DNA of 64,000 bases, taken from contig CAISYL010000189.1 in assembly GCA_903889655.1 (NCBI GenBank), positions 1 through 64,000 of the forward strand. The letters are read 5' to 3'. Position numbers and translations under genes: made by a program. The notes under the pieces are model-generated. The model worked only from the letters and a program-made list of their open reading frames with translations. It was not told the origin of the DNA and did no database searches. The first letter of the stretch is position 1. Every line of letters starts with the position of its first letter. This stretch comes from an uncultured Alphaproteobacteria bacterium (GTDB lineage: Bacteria > Pseudomonadota > Alphaproteobacteria > Parvibaculales > Parvibaculaceae). Shown here piece by piece: positions 36,496 through 46,915 of the stretch.

Positions 36496-37092
36496 ATGAA
36501 ACTGTTTTCCTCACCGACCTCGCCTTTCGTCCGGAAAGTTCGTGTGGTCATTCGCGAAAAGGGCGCGGCCGATCTGGTGACGGAGGAAGTGGTCGTCGCA
36601 CGGCAGGACCCGCCGGCGCTTCATGCGGCCAATCCGCTCGGCAAGATTCCGGCGCTCGTTCTCGACGACGGATTGACGCTCTTCGACAGCCCGCTGATCT
36701 GCGAATATCTCGACACGACGCTGCCGGGGCCGGTGCTGCTGCCGGCGGCCGGACCCGAACGCTGGCGCGTGCTGCGCCTGCAGGCCGCCGCCGACGGCAT
36801 CGCGGATGCCGCCGTCGCCATCGCCTACGAGATGCTGCGTCCCGAGAATGAGCGGTCCCCGAGCTGGATCGAACGCTGGCGCAACGCCGTCATCCGCTCG
36901 CTCGACTTCCTCGAAGGCGAGGCCGGCACCTCGATCAACTCGCTCGATCTCGGCCATATCGCGATCGGCGCGGCGCTCGGTTATCTCGATCTGCGTTTCG
37001 GCGAGCTGAGCTGGCGCAACGGGCGGCCCAATCTCGAAGCGGTCTTCGACGCCTTGAGCACACGCCCGTCTTTCAAGGATACAGCGACCTGA
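36496..37092 (+). CDS. Glutathione S-transferase family protein
   Basis: MKLFSSPTSPFVRKVRVVIREKG, NPLGKIPALVLDDGLTLFDSPLICEYLD. Confidence 0.92.
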   Translation: MKLFSSPTSPFVRKVRVVIREKGAADLVTEEVVVARQDPPALHAANPLGKIPALVLDDGLTLFDSPLICEYLDTTLPGPVLLPAAGPERWRVLRLQAAADGIADAAVAIAYEMLRPENERSPSWIERWRNAVIRSLDFLEGEAGTSINSLDLGHIAIGAALGYLDLRFGELSWRNGRPNLEAVFDALSTRPSFKDTAT

Positions 37093-37110
37093 ATTCCGGC
37101 CTGAGAGCCG

Positions 37111-38193
37111 TCAGCGCCAGGGCTCGACCAGAATCTTCGCGTGGATTTCCGGGTTCGCGAGATCGGCGAAGGCCTGCTTCACCCCTTCGACGCCCACTTC
37201 GCCGGTGACGAGCGGCGCGACATCGATCTGTCCTTCCGCGATATGGCGGAGCGATTGCGCGAACTCTTCCGGCGAATAGGCCAGCACGAATTGCAGGTTG
37301 AGTTCCTTGCTGATCGCAAAGAAGGGCTCGAAGCGGTCCTGCTCCATACAGACGCCGACGACGATAATGCGCGCATTGCGCGGCGCGCCTTCGAGCACCT
37401 GCTGGATGACGCCGGGCACGCCGACGCATTCGAAGATCACGCCCGGTCGCATCTGCGGCCCGAGGCCCATCAGCGTCATCAGGTTCTGCGGGTCGTAGCC
37501 TTCCGGCGTCGCCTCTTCGGCCCAGCGTTTGTAGGGCGATTTCTCGGCCGGATCGACGATGATGTCGGCCCCCATCTTCTCGGCAAGCGCACGGCGGGCC
37601 GGGCTGAAATCGGCGGCGATGATCGGTCCGACACCGGCGATCTTGAGGCCCGCGATGACGGCGAGGCCGACCGGACCGCAGCCGATGACGAGCGGAATGT
37701 CTTCCTTCGTCAATTTCGCCTTCTGCACAGCATGCCAGCCGACGGCCATCGGTTCGGTCAGCGCGGCATGTTCGGCGCTGAGGCCGTTCGGCACTTCCAG
37801 AAGCAGCATCTCGCTCAGCACCATCTGCTCGGCATAACCGCCCGGCACGTCGTTCGAATAGCCGATGGTCTTCACGCCGCTCGCGTCGAAGGTCACCGGG
37901 AAGGAGCAGACCCGCGTGCCGGCTTTCAGCGTCTTTGCCGAACCGGGGCCGTGATCGAGAATCTCGGCGCAGAACTCATGGCCAAAAACGATGTCACGGG
38001 TGAGGTCCATGCTCGACTTCACGCCCTGGCGTTCGGCGAACTCGACCATGCGCGGCGCGTGATGGAAGGCGTGAAGATCGGACCCGCAGATACCGCAGGC
38101 GAGCGTCTTCACCAGCACCTGACCGGCGGCAGGCTCGGGATCAGGCAGCGTGTCGACGACGAGATCGCCGTTGCGGAAAATGGCAGCGCGCAT
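37111..38193 (-). CDS. Zinc-binding alcohol dehydrogenase family protein
   Basis: LACGICGSDLHAFHH, FGHEFCAEILDHGPG, PLVIGCGPVGLAVIAGLKIAGVG. Confidence 0.9.
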   Translation of the reverse strand: MRAAIFRNGDLVVDTLPDPEPAAGQVLVKTLACGICGSDLHAFHHAPRMVEFAERQGVKSSMDLTRDIVFGHEFCAEILDHGPGSAKTLKAGTRVCSFPVTFDASGVKTIGYSNDVPGGYAEQMVLSEMLLLEVPNGLSAEHAALTEPMAVGWHAVQKAKLTKEDIPLVIGCGPVGLAVIAGLKIAGVGPIIAADFSPARRALAEKMGADIIVDPAEKSPYKRWAEEATPEGYDPQNLMTLMGLGPQMRPGVIFECVGVPGVIQQVLEGAPRNARIIVVGVCMEQDRFEPFFAISKELNLQFVLAYSPEEFAQSLRHIAEGQIDVAPLVTGEVGVEGVKQAFADLANPEIHAKILVEPWR

Positions 38194-38315
38194 GGGTATT
38201 CCTCCTCGAATTCGGTCACGCGTCTGAAGCGCGCTTCAATTTGATTTGACGCTATGCAAGCAGGCGGAGCGGTCGGGCGCAAGCCCGGCGGCAATCCCAG
38301 CCGGACGACGTCGCG

Positions 38316-38603
38316 TCAGACGCGCTTTCCGGCGCGGCGTGCGCGGACATGGTTGGCCGTCGCGATGATGAAAATGGGCAGCGCGAGCACGAAGGTCACC
38401 GCATTGCCCGCGATCAGCGCCGCATCGTGCAGCAGCAGGCCGTAAAGCAGCCAACAGAAGACACCGGTCACGAAGCCCGCATACATGAGGACGGAGATGC
38501 CCTCCGTGTTGCGCGTCCTGATCGTCTTCAATGCCTGCGGCAGGAAGGCGATGGTGGTGAGGAAGGCAGCCGCGTAACCGAGATACATTGTGTTCATGTC
38601 CAA
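38316..38603 (-). CDS. SemiSWEET (PQ-loop) transporter
   Basis: 95 aa, 3 TM, LTTIAFLPQALKTIRTRNTEGISVLMYAGFVTGVFCWLLYGLL. Confidence 0.88.
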   Translation of the reverse strand: MDMNTMYLGYAAAFLTTIAFLPQALKTIRTRNTEGISVLMYAGFVTGVFCWLLYGLLLHDAALIAGNAVTFVLALPIFIIATANHVRARRAGKRV

Positions 38604-38606
38604 AAC

Positions 38607-39779
38607 TCAGGAAACGACGATCCCCGCCGCGCCGCAAAGGATGACGACGGCCCACGGCGGCGCCTTCGCCATGGCGAGCATGGCCCAGGCGGCAGCCGCC
38701 AGCGCCAGATCGGCCGGGCCGTGGATCGCGGCCGTGATGACCGGCGTGTAGAGGGCGGCAGCCAGAATGCCGACGACCGCCGCATTGACCCCCATCAGCG
38801 CAGCGCGAGCGCCCGCGAGATGCGAAAGCCTCACCCAGAAGGGCATGACGCCCGGCACCAGCAGGAACGAAGAGGCGAACATGCCCGCAAGACAGATCGC
38901 GGCGCCGGCAAGCCCGCGCGGGCCCTGGTCGAGCGCCGCGCCGACATAGGCGGAAAATGTGAAGAGCGGACCCGGTACGGCCTGCGCCGCGCCATAACCG
39001 GCGAGAAAGGCGTCGCGCGAGATGAAGCCGCGCGGCACCAGATCGGCTTCGAGAAGCGGCAGCACGACATGGCCGCCGCCGAACACGAGCGCGCCGGCAC
39101 GATAGAAGATGTCGAAAAGCTGAAGGCCCGCGCCGCCTTTCGCCGCAAGCGCCGGTAGCAGCACGAGAAGCGCGAAGAAGATCGCGATCAGCACCGCGCC
39201 GGCTCGCCGTCCGAGCGGGCTCGTCAGCGGCACATGCCGGCCGAGTTCGCCTGGCTTCAGGAAGGCAAAGCCGACAAGGCCGCCCGCCAGCAACACGCCG
39301 ATCTGTCCGACCGTCGTCGGTATTAAAAGCACGACGATGGCGGACATCGCTGCCATCAGCCCACGCGGCATGTCAGGCGTCAGCATGCGCGCCATCTGGA
39401 TGACGGCCTGCGCGACGACGGCGACGGCGGCGATCATCAATCCATGCGTGACGCCCTGCGCGACGGGACCGTGCAGCGCCGTTGCGCCATAGGCGACCGC
39501 GACGAGGATCACGGCGGAGGGAAGCGTGAAGGCCGTCCAGGCCGCCACCATGCCCGGAAAGCCCGCCCGCATCAGACCAAGCCCCATGCCGACCTGGCTG
39601 CTTGCCGGCCCCGGCAGGAACTGAGCCATCGCCACGAGATCGGCATAGGCCTTGTCGTCGAGCCAGCGCCGCCGGCTCACGAATTCCTCGCGGAAATAGC
39701 CGAGATGGGCGACAGGACCGCCGAAAGCGGTGAAGCCGAGCTTCAAAAAAGCCCGGAAGACTTCGGCAACGTTTCCCAC
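38607..39779 (-). CDS. chrA: Chromate transporter (long-chain, duplicated)
   Basis: LGFTAFGGPVAHLGYFREEFVSRRRWLDDKAYADLVAMAQFLPGPASSQVGMGLG and second half LVFGGGHVVLPLLEADLVPRG...YGAAQAVPGPLFTFSAYVGA. Confidence 0.92.
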   Translation of the reverse strand: MGNVAEVFRAFLKLGFTAFGGPVAHLGYFREEFVSRRRWLDDKAYADLVAMAQFLPGPASSQVGMGLGLMRAGFPGMVAAWTAFTLPSAVILVAVAYGATALHGPVAQGVTHGLMIAAVAVVAQAVIQMARMLTPDMPRGLMAAMSAIVVLLIPTTVGQIGVLLAGGLVGFAFLKPGELGRHVPLTSPLGRRAGAVLIAIFFALLVLLPALAAKGGAGLQLFDIFYRAGALVFGGGHVVLPLLEADLVPRGFISRDAFLAGYGAAQAVPGPLFTFSAYVGAALDQGPRGLAGAAICLAGMFASSFLLVPGVMPFWVRLSHLAGARAALMGVNAAVVGILAAALYTPVITAAIHGPADLALAAAAWAMLAMAKAPPWAVVILCGAAGIVVS

Positions 39780-39818
39780 TGGCGTCCCCTCGCAGGCCAG
39801 CCCCCTGGCCTTCTTCCC

Positions 39819-39848
39819 CTTGATAGCAACGTATTTGTTGCCATCAAG
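39819..39848. promoter_or_regulatory. Near-perfect inverted repeat upstream of chrA-like gene
   Basis: CTTGAT-a-GCAAC-GTATTT-GTTGC-c-ATCAAG; 12-bp arms with one mismatch, 40-70 nt upstream of the 39779 start. Confidence 0.55.
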
Positions 39849-39861
39849 GCAAGAGTTGATG

Positions 39862-40956
39862 TCAGTCCGCCGCCCAGCCTTGCAGCACCGCGGCGTCGTG
39901 GCGGACGCGCTCCGGCGAGCCGAGCAACTGCCGGTTGAGGCCGATGCGCTTGAACCAGTAATGCAGACCGAGCAGGTCGGTGAAGCCCATGCCGCCGTGG
40001 ACCTCGGTCGCGGTGCGGGCGACGAAGCGTCCGACTTCCGAGAGATGCGCCTTGGCGTGCGCGGCCATCAGCGAGCTTTCGGCCGGGATTTCATCGAAGG
40101 CATGCGCGGCATACCAGACAAGCGAGCGGCCGGGTTCGAGTTCGGCGGCCATCTCCGCGCACATATGCTTCACCGCCTGGAAGGAGCCGATGACCCGACC
40201 GAACTGCTTTCGCTCTTTCGCGTAGTCGACCGCTTTTTCGATCATTCGCCAGCCCGCGCCAAGCGTATCGGCGGCGAGCATTACGCGACCCGCATCGAGC
40301 ATGCGGCGCGTCGTTGCCTGCGCATCACCGGAGACGAGCGGCTCGGCCTCGACATTGTGGAAGTCGAGCTCGCCGATCGAGCGCGTAAGATCGATGGTGG
40401 TGAGTTGGGTCTTTTTCAGACCGGCGGCGTCCCCCCAGACGAGGTGAAGTCCGCCCGTTCTGTCGCCGACGACGAAGACATCGGCGCCGCCGAAATCGAG
40501 CACGAAAAGCGCCTTGCCATTGAGCTTGCCATTCGAGGCCGTGACACCGGCGCCTTCGCGCGCACCCGCGCCGCGTTCGGAAATCGCAATGCCTGCGACC
40601 GCCTCGCCGCCCGCGAGCTTCGGCAGGAAGGCCCGCTGTTGAGCCGGGCTGCCGGCGCCCATAAGCGCGAGCGGCGCCATGACCGCCGTGCCGATGAAGG
40701 GGACCGGCGCGACATGGCGGCCAAGCGCCTCGGCGATCAACGCGGCATCAAGGAGCTTCAGGCCCATGCCGCCTTCGTCTTCCGGCACAACGATGCCCGG
40801 CACGCCGAGATCGACGAGCGCCGCCCGGATATCGGCGGCATAGGCTTCATGCGCCGCCGCCGATTTGCGTACGCGTTCGAGCGACGAGACCTTTTCGAGC
40901 GTCCGGTCGACGCTGTCCTGCATCAGCCGCTGGTCTTCCGACAATCCGAATTCCAT
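39862..40956 (-). CDS. Acyl-CoA dehydrogenase family protein (lacks GGTxQIQR-type C-terminal motif)
   Basis: MEFGLSEDQRLMQDSVDRTLEK, IAISERGAGAREG, TATEVHGGMGFTDLLGLHYWFKR. Confidence 0.88.
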   Translation of the reverse strand: MEFGLSEDQRLMQDSVDRTLEKVSSLERVRKSAAAHEAYAADIRAALVDLGVPGIVVPEDEGGMGLKLLDAALIAEALGRHVAPVPFIGTAVMAPLALMGAGSPAQQRAFLPKLAGGEAVAGIAISERGAGAREGAGVTASNGKLNGKALFVLDFGGADVFVVGDRTGGLHLVWGDAAGLKKTQLTTIDLTRSIGELDFHNVEAEPLVSGDAQATTRRMLDAGRVMLAADTLGAGWRMIEKAVDYAKERKQFGRVIGSFQAVKHMCAEMAAELEPGRSLVWYAAHAFDEIPAESSLMAAHAKAHLSEVGRFVARTATEVHGGMGFTDLLGLHYWFKRIGLNRQLLGSPERVRHDAAVLQGWAAD

Positions 40957-40966
40957 GGGATGCCCC

Positions 40967-42157
40967 TTATGCCTTTTCGAGCTTCGGTTCGGCATTGTCC
41001 TTCGCGAGCTTGGGCTCGCGTGGCATGCCGAGGCCGCGCTCCGAAATGATGTTCTTCTGAATCTGCGCCGTGCCCCCGCCGATAATGAGGCCGAGGTCGA
41101 ACATGTACCGGTGCTGCCATGTTCCCCACGCACGCAAATGCGGAGACTGTCCATAGAGAACGCCGATTTCACCCAGCGCGTCGATGGCGAGCGCCGCAAG
41201 TTGATGATTGAGTTCGCAGCCCTGCAGCTTGACGATGAGACGTGCGATGCCGGGGTCTTCCTTCTTCGCCGACGCCGTCAGCAGCCTCAGCCCGTGAAAC
41301 TGCATCGCGTGAACGCGCGCCTGCAGTTGCAGCAGACGGTCGCGATAGAGCGGATTGTCGATCAGCCGCTCGCCATCGACCGTCTCCTCCTGCATCAGCG
41401 CGACGATTTCCTTCAGGCGCGAACCCGCCTGGTTCGGATCGCCGAGCATGCCGCGTTCATGTTTCAGCGTCGCATTGGCGACATACCAGCCCTGGCCGCG
41501 TCCCGCGACGATGTCCTTTTTCGGCACCCGCACATCGGTGAAGAAGACCTCGTTGAATTCCGCGAGGCCGGTCATGGTGACGAGCGGGCGCACCTCGATG
41601 CCCGGCGTCTTCATCGAGAAGATGAGATAGGAGATGCCCTCATGCTTGGGCTTGTCCGGCTCCGTGCGCACGAGGCAGAAGATCATGTCGGCGGCTTGCG
41701 CTGTCGATGTCCATATCTTCTGGCCGTTAATGACGAAATCGTCGCCATCCTCCACGGCCTTCGTCTGCAGCGAGGCGAGATCGGAGCCCGAGCCCGGCTC
41801 GGAATAGCCCTGGCACCAGACAATCTCGCCCTTCAGCGTCGGCTCGATCCATTTCCTCTTCTGCTCTTCGGTGCCCAGTTCGAGCAGCGTCGGAACCAGC
41901 ATCGAGATGCCCTGGTTCGCGATGCCCATCGGTACGCGCGCGCTGGCGAACTCCTCGGCGATGATGCGCGACTTCAGAATGTCGGGCTCGGCGCCGTAGC
42001 CGCCATATTCCTTCGGGATCGTGCGGGCGGCATAGCCATGCGCCATCAGCAGGCGCTGCCACTCGTTGCGGCGCGAGGCCTTGTCGCGATGCTTCGCGAT
42101 GAAGTCGCGCACTTCCTGACGGAAGGCTTCGTATTCCGGCCCGTAGGCGAGATCCAT
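40967..42157 (-). CDS. Acyl-CoA dehydrogenase
   Basis: WCQGYSEPGSGSDLASLQTKAVEDGDDFVINGQKIWTSTAQAAD and C-terminal IIGGGTAQIQKNIISERGLGMPREPK. Confidence 0.92.
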   Translation of the reverse strand: MDLAYGPEYEAFRQEVRDFIAKHRDKASRRNEWQRLLMAHGYAARTIPKEYGGYGAEPDILKSRIIAEEFASARVPMGIANQGISMLVPTLLELGTEEQKRKWIEPTLKGEIVWCQGYSEPGSGSDLASLQTKAVEDGDDFVINGQKIWTSTAQAADMIFCLVRTEPDKPKHEGISYLIFSMKTPGIEVRPLVTMTGLAEFNEVFFTDVRVPKKDIVAGRGQGWYVANATLKHERGMLGDPNQAGSRLKEIVALMQEETVDGERLIDNPLYRDRLLQLQARVHAMQFHGLRLLTASAKKEDPGIARLIVKLQGCELNHQLAALAIDALGEIGVLYGQSPHLRAWGTWQHRYMFDLGLIIGGGTAQIQKNIISERGLGMPREPKLAKDNAEPKLEKA

Positions 42158-42309
42158 GGTGTCCTCCTGCTCGGACGGCGCCGTGCCCGTTCCAGCCGGT
42201 CGGCGCGCTTCTCGTTATGGGGGAGTGTAGCGCCGGAAAATGACGCGTCCAGCCGCACGCGGCGGGGACCGCGCGGCTCAGGTAAACCTTGCGTCAAAGA
42301 GGATGGAGA

Positions 42310-44571
42310 TCAGGCCGCCGATCCGCCGCGCAGAGCCCGGGGCGTGCTCGGAACGACGGCGGTCGCCTCGCGGATCGCCGCATCCGGATGGAGCCCGTTC
42401 GGCGCATGGCGCAGGAAGAGTTCGAATTCCGCCGCCGGCATCGGACGACCGAGGAAATAGCCCTGCGCTTCGTCGCAGCCGAGATTGCGCAGGATTTCAA
42501 GCTGTGCCGCGTCCTCGACGCCTTCTGCAAGCACATTGACGCTCAGGCTGTGAGCGAGATCGATGATGACCTTCGGGATCACCTTGCCGTCGCGCAGATC
42601 GGCGATGTCGCGCACGAAGCTGCGGTCGATCTTCAGCCGTTTCACCGGGAAGCGCTTCAGATAGGCGAGCGAGGAATAGCCCGTGCCGAAATCGTCGATG
42701 CCGATGCCGACGCCGAGGCTGCGCAGCCGGCGCAGCGTGCCGATGACCACATCGACGTCGCGCATCACCATGCTCTCGGTAACTTCGAGTTCGAGATATT
42801 GGGGCGAGATTGCGTGGCGCACCAGCGTGTTCGCCACGATATCGGTGAGATCGGGGCGACGCAGATCGACGGCGGAGACGTTGACCGCAACGCCGACTTT
42901 CGGAAGGCCCGCGTCCTGCCAGGCGCGGTTCTGCCGGCAGGCCTCGTCGAGCACCCATTTGGTCACTTCGGCGATAAAGCCGCAACGCTCGGCAACGGGA
43001 ATGAACAGGTCGGGCGCGACGAGACCGCGCTCCGGATGCTGCCAGCGGATCAACGCCTCCGCGCCGCTGATGCGGCCCGTGCGGATGTCGACCTTGGGCT
43101 GATAGAAGAGCACGAACTGCTTCTGCGCCAGCGCGACGCGCAGATCGCGCTCGATCGAATTGCGCTCCATCGCACGCAGATGGAGTTCGTGGCGATAGAG
43201 AATGCAGGCGCTCGCGCCTTCGAGTTTGGCGCGGGAAAGCGCGAGATCGGCATTCTTCATCAACACGTCGGGATCGCGGCCGTCCTGCGGATAGATCGTG
43301 AGGCCGACGCAGGCCGTCTGGTGCAACTCGTGCGCGCCGATGCGGAAGGGCACGCCGACGGCGCGGATGAAGCGATTTGCATATTCGACCGCCTCCTCCG
43401 GACCGGCGATGCCGGTCAGGATGACGCCGAATTCATCGGCGCCGAGACGCGCGACGGCGTCGCCCTTGCGCTGGCAGTTCTTCAGAATTTCGGCCGTGCG
43501 CTGCAGGATGACGTCGCCGGAATCGTGTCCCAGCGTGTCGTTGATGTCCTTGAACTTGTCGAGATTGAGGATCACCACGCCGACCGTGCCGCCATCGACT
43601 TCGGCTTGGCCGAGGACATGGGCGAGCCGCGACTTGAAATGGCTCCGGTTGCCGAGACCCGTCAGGCTGTCGGTGCGGGCGAGATCGGCAAGCCTCGTTT
43701 CGTTCTCGCTCGTCGCCTCGAAAGCTTCGGTCAATGCGGCGGCCACGATGGCGATTTCATCGCGCGGCCCTCTCGATGGCACGAACTTCGCCGCTCCCCG
43801 ACGCTCCGCATAGGCGCGCAACGTTTCGATCGGCGCGATCAGAACACGCTGTATCAGAAGAGAGAGCATCAGCACCGCGACGACGGCCGACGCGGCGAGC
43901 CAGACGAGAATGCTCCATGCCGTCTGCTGCAAGCCGGTCATGGCAGCCGAGACATTGAGGCGGAAGAAGAGTTTGCCGACGTCTCCGGTGGGAAGCGTTA
44001 CGAGGACCATGAAATCGGCGGCGTCCGTGTCGGCGCGGTCGAGGCGTTTGCCGCTCTCGGGCTTGCGCATGAACTCGTCCCTGAGCGCCTGATCGGGAAG
44101 GGCAGCCACCGGCACGCCGCGCCATGCGGATTGCGACGAAGCAACGACATTGTTGTCGGCGTCGATAATCGTCACGAGGCCGATGCGCGGTGTGTTGGAG
44201 ATGGCGTCGACGATGAATTGAAGATCGGCCGGCCCCCGCGCGCGCTTCACCGAGTTGCCGAGCACCTCTCCCAGCCCGATGGCGCGCGCCCGGATCAGCG
44301 ATTCGACCTGTGCGCTATAGAGGTGGAAAACGAAGAAGCCGCTCATCAGCACAAGTGTCGTGCCCACCACGGTCATCAGGGCGAAGACCTTGAAGCGGAT
44401 GGCGAGAAAGGTGCTGCTCACTTGCGCCATGTACGCGCCGAACCAGCCTCTCGCGAACATGTCGGCGCTCTCGGCGCGCCATGCCCGGAAATCGGACGGG
44501 AGGCCGACGTCCTCCGGCGACGCGACATCCCTGTCGCGTCCGGCGTCGCGATGTGTGACCGCCCGCTCCAT
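42310..44571 (-). CDS. Membrane GGDEF-EAL protein (GADEF variant; EAL looks intact)
   Basis: TM/HAMP-like N-term, DSLTGLGNRSHF, RLGADEFGVIL, GAEALIRWQHPERG, DDFGTGYSSLAYLKRFPVKRLKIDRSFV. Confidence 0.92.
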   Translation of the reverse strand: MERAVTHRDAGRDRDVASPEDVGLPSDFRAWRAESADMFARGWFGAYMAQVSSTFLAIRFKVFALMTVVGTTLVLMSGFFVFHLYSAQVESLIRARAIGLGEVLGNSVKRARGPADLQFIVDAISNTPRIGLVTIIDADNNVVASSQSAWRGVPVAALPDQALRDEFMRKPESGKRLDRADTDAADFMVLVTLPTGDVGKLFFRLNVSAAMTGLQQTAWSILVWLAASAVVAVLMLSLLIQRVLIAPIETLRAYAERRGAAKFVPSRGPRDEIAIVAAALTEAFEATSENETRLADLARTDSLTGLGNRSHFKSRLAHVLGQAEVDGGTVGVVILNLDKFKDINDTLGHDSGDVILQRTAEILKNCQRKGDAVARLGADEFGVILTGIAGPEEAVEYANRFIRAVGVPFRIGAHELHQTACVGLTIYPQDGRDPDVLMKNADLALSRAKLEGASACILYRHELHLRAMERNSIERDLRVALAQKQFVLFYQPKVDIRTGRISGAEALIRWQHPERGLVAPDLFIPVAERCGFIAEVTKWVLDEACRQNRAWQDAGLPKVGVAVNVSAVDLRRPDLTDIVANTLVRHAISPQYLELEVTESMVMRDVDVVIGTLRRLRSLGVGIGIDDFGTGYSSLAYLKRFPVKRLKIDRSFVRDIADLRDGKVIPKVIIDLAHSLSVNVLAEGVEDAAQLEILRNLGCDEAQGYFLGRPMPAAEFELFLRHAPNGLHPDAAIREATAVVPSTPRALRGGSAA

Positions 44572-44690
44572 ACCAGACCTGATCTACTGCATGGTCGACC
44601 CCGGCCGCCCCGGCCCGGCTCTCCATGCAAACTGAACCCGGTTGTTTATAAAGAAGCGAGAACTAAGAATAGGTTACGTCCGATGTGGCG

Positions 44691-45482
44691 CTATTTGACT
44701 CGAATTGGAGTCGTTGCCGGGGCAGCGATGGTCACGCCGCTTGCCGGCGCGCACGGACGATCGACCAGCCGGACGCCTTTCATCCACAGCCGGAACGCTT
44801 CCCAGTGAATGCCGGCCACCACTTTCAGCGTCAGCAGAGGGTGCGTTAGGAATGTGTTAAGAAGTGCGGCATCGGTGAAGGGGCGCGCCTCGCCCGCGAA
44901 AGACGCGGTGAGCAATGGACCATCCGCGTCGCTTTCGCGGATGGTGAGGCCGAAGCGATCGCCGGGTCGCACCAAAGTGAATTCGTAACTTCCCGCGACG
45001 GCGATGAAAGGCGAGACGAAAAAGGCCTTGGCGCAGCCCTGACGGACAACCGCAGCCTCCCCGCCCGCAACCGGGACGAGATATGAGTGACGATCGCCGA
45101 AAGTATTCGAGACTTCATAGAGAACGGCGGCAAGATCGCCGCTCCCGTCATGACAGAGATAGACCGTGATCGGATTGAACGCGTAGCCGAGCACGCGCGG
45201 CATCGAGAGCACGAGAATCCGACCGCCCGCTGCAATGCCCGCGCGCGCAAGCTGCATCTCGATCCAGGGCCGGAGCGGCCTTCCGTCGCGCGCGCCATGA
45301 TCGCAATCGTAAAAGCTGAACAAGCCGAAACGGTTGTGCGCGAACAGACGCGAACGCGAGCCGAGCTCCGGCAGCTCATCGATGTCGAGCAGCATGTAGA
45401 AGACGCGGTAAGAAAGCTCGTGCCGCCGCGGCCGCAGACGCCGATGAAAGACCTTGCCGACATAGAGGCATGAGCCAGGCAT
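44691..45482 (-). CDS. DUF1365 domain protein
   Basis: CLYVGKVFHRRLRPRRHELSYRVFYMLLDIDELPEL, PRVLGYAFNPITVYLCHDGSG, KAFFVSPF; start overlaps stop of upstream FAD gene (TGATG). Confidence 0.88.
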   Translation of the reverse strand: MPGSCLYVGKVFHRRLRPRRHELSYRVFYMLLDIDELPELGSRSRLFAHNRFGLFSFYDCDHGARDGRPLRPWIEMQLARAGIAAGGRILVLSMPRVLGYAFNPITVYLCHDGSGDLAAVLYEVSNTFGDRHSYLVPVAGGEAAVVRQGCAKAFFVSPFIAVAGSYEFTLVRPGDRFGLTIRESDADGPLLTASFAGEARPFTDAALLNTFLTHPLLTLKVVAGIHWEAFRLWMKGVRLVDRPCAPASGVTIAAPATTPIRVK

Positions 45483-46879
45483 CACAGAACGGCCTCCGCC
45501 GGTCGCGGGGATTTCGCCCCGCACGGAACGAGCGAGATGCGACCCGACGGATTGTCGACTGTCCAGGGCCGTGCGACACCTCCCAGTTCCTCCGCTACCG
45601 CGAGTCCTGCCTGCAGGCCGTCCTCGTGAAAGCCCGAACCGAAATAGGCGCCGCAGAACCAGGTGCGTCGCGTCCCCTGCAATTGCCAGAGGTCGCGCTG
45701 GGCCGCGAGCGCCCCCGCGTCGAAAACCGGATGATCGTAGGCGATGCGCACCACGACGCCTGCCGGGTCGGGCTCATGAGACGGATTGAGCGTGACGAAG
45801 AGCTCCCGCGATGTCGGCAAATTCTGGAGGCGGTTCATCCAGTAGGTCACACAGACCGGCGCGGCATTTTCGTCCCCGCCTTCGCTACCGCCCATATAGT
45901 TCCAGCTCGACCAGACGCGGCGCGTTTTCGGCATGAAAGACACGTCGGAGTGAAGCCAAGCGATGTTGCGTTGATAGGGGATGCCGCCAAGGAGCCGCCT
46001 CTCGCGCTCGTCGGCGTCGCCCAGCATTGCCAGCGCCTCGTCGCTATGGGTCGCGATGACGACGTGATCGTAGCGCGCTTTTTTCCCGCGCATGTCGGCG
46101 ACCGTGACGCCCGTTTCGTCGCGGAGGATGGAGGCGATGCCCGTTCCGAGACGGAGCTTGCCTGCAATGGGTTCGATCAGGCGTTTCACATATTCCCTCG
46201 AACCGCCGGCAACGGTGCGCCAGAGAGGGCGTCCCGTCAGCCGCATCAATCCATGATTGTCGAAGAAGCGCAGGAATGCCAGCGCCGGGAATTCCTCCAC
46301 GCGGGCGAGCGGCAGCGACCAGATCGCCGCACACATCGGCAACAGGTGATCCTCGCGCAGAGCGGCGGAATAGCCCTGCTCGCGCAGAAACTCTCCCAGT
46401 GGCTTGCGGTCGAGGCCCGATTGATCGAGAAGTCCCGGCGCAAAACGATAGAGCCGGGTGATTTCGGCAAGCATGCGCCACATACGCGGCCGGAAGAGAT
46501 TGCGCCGGTCGCCGAACAATCCATTGAAACCCGAACCGGAATATTCGAAACGGTTGCCCGCATCGTCGGCGATCGAAGCCGCGAAGGACATTTCGCTCGG
46601 TTCGGTCTCCACGCCGAGCGCTTCGAACAAGGCGGTGAGGTTCGGGTAGTTGAGTTCATTATAGACGATGAAGCCCGTATCCACGGCGACATCGCCTTCG
46701 GGACAAGGCGCGACGAGGGTGTTCGAGTGGCCGCCGGGGCGATCCTCCTTTTCGTAGACCGTTACGTCATGGGCACGTGAAAGGAGCCATGCCGCCGACA
46801 GGCCCGAGACGCCCGTGCCGATGACCGCGATCCGCAGCCCCCGCTTCGAGGGGCCGACATTGTCTTGATAGGGGGCCAT
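45482..46879 (-). CDS. FAD-dependent amine oxidase-like oxidoreductase
   Basis: [63 protein letters not shown]; typical partner of DUF1365. Confidence 0.9.
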   Translation of the reverse strand: MAPYQDNVGPSKRGLRIAVIGTGVSGLSAAWLLSRAHDVTVYEKEDRPGGHSNTLVAPCPEGDVAVDTGFIVYNELNYPNLTALFEALGVETEPSEMSFAASIADDAGNRFEYSGSGFNGLFGDRRNLFRPRMWRMLAEITRLYRFAPGLLDQSGLDRKPLGEFLREQGYSAALREDHLLPMCAAIWSLPLARVEEFPALAFLRFFDNHGLMRLTGRPLWRTVAGGSREYVKRLIEPIAGKLRLGTGIASILRDETGVTVADMRGKKARYDHVVIATHSDEALAMLGDADERERRLLGGIPYQRNIAWLHSDVSFMPKTRRVWSSWNYMGGSEGGDENAAPVCVTYWMNRLQNLPTSRELFVTLNPSHEPDPAGVVVRIAYDHPVFDAGALAAQRDLWQLQGTRRTWFCGAYFGSGFHEDGLQAGLAVAEELGGVARPWTVDNPSGRISLVPCGAKSPRPAEAVL

Positions 46880-46915
46880 GCCGTCCTCTGTGCTTTCCGG
46901 GAAAGTCCGCACTCT

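Noticed and set aside
42289-44808. 839-aa + strand ORF antisense to GGDEF-EAL gene
   Set aside because: No domain motifs; the minus strand has canonical GGDEF/EAL signatures.
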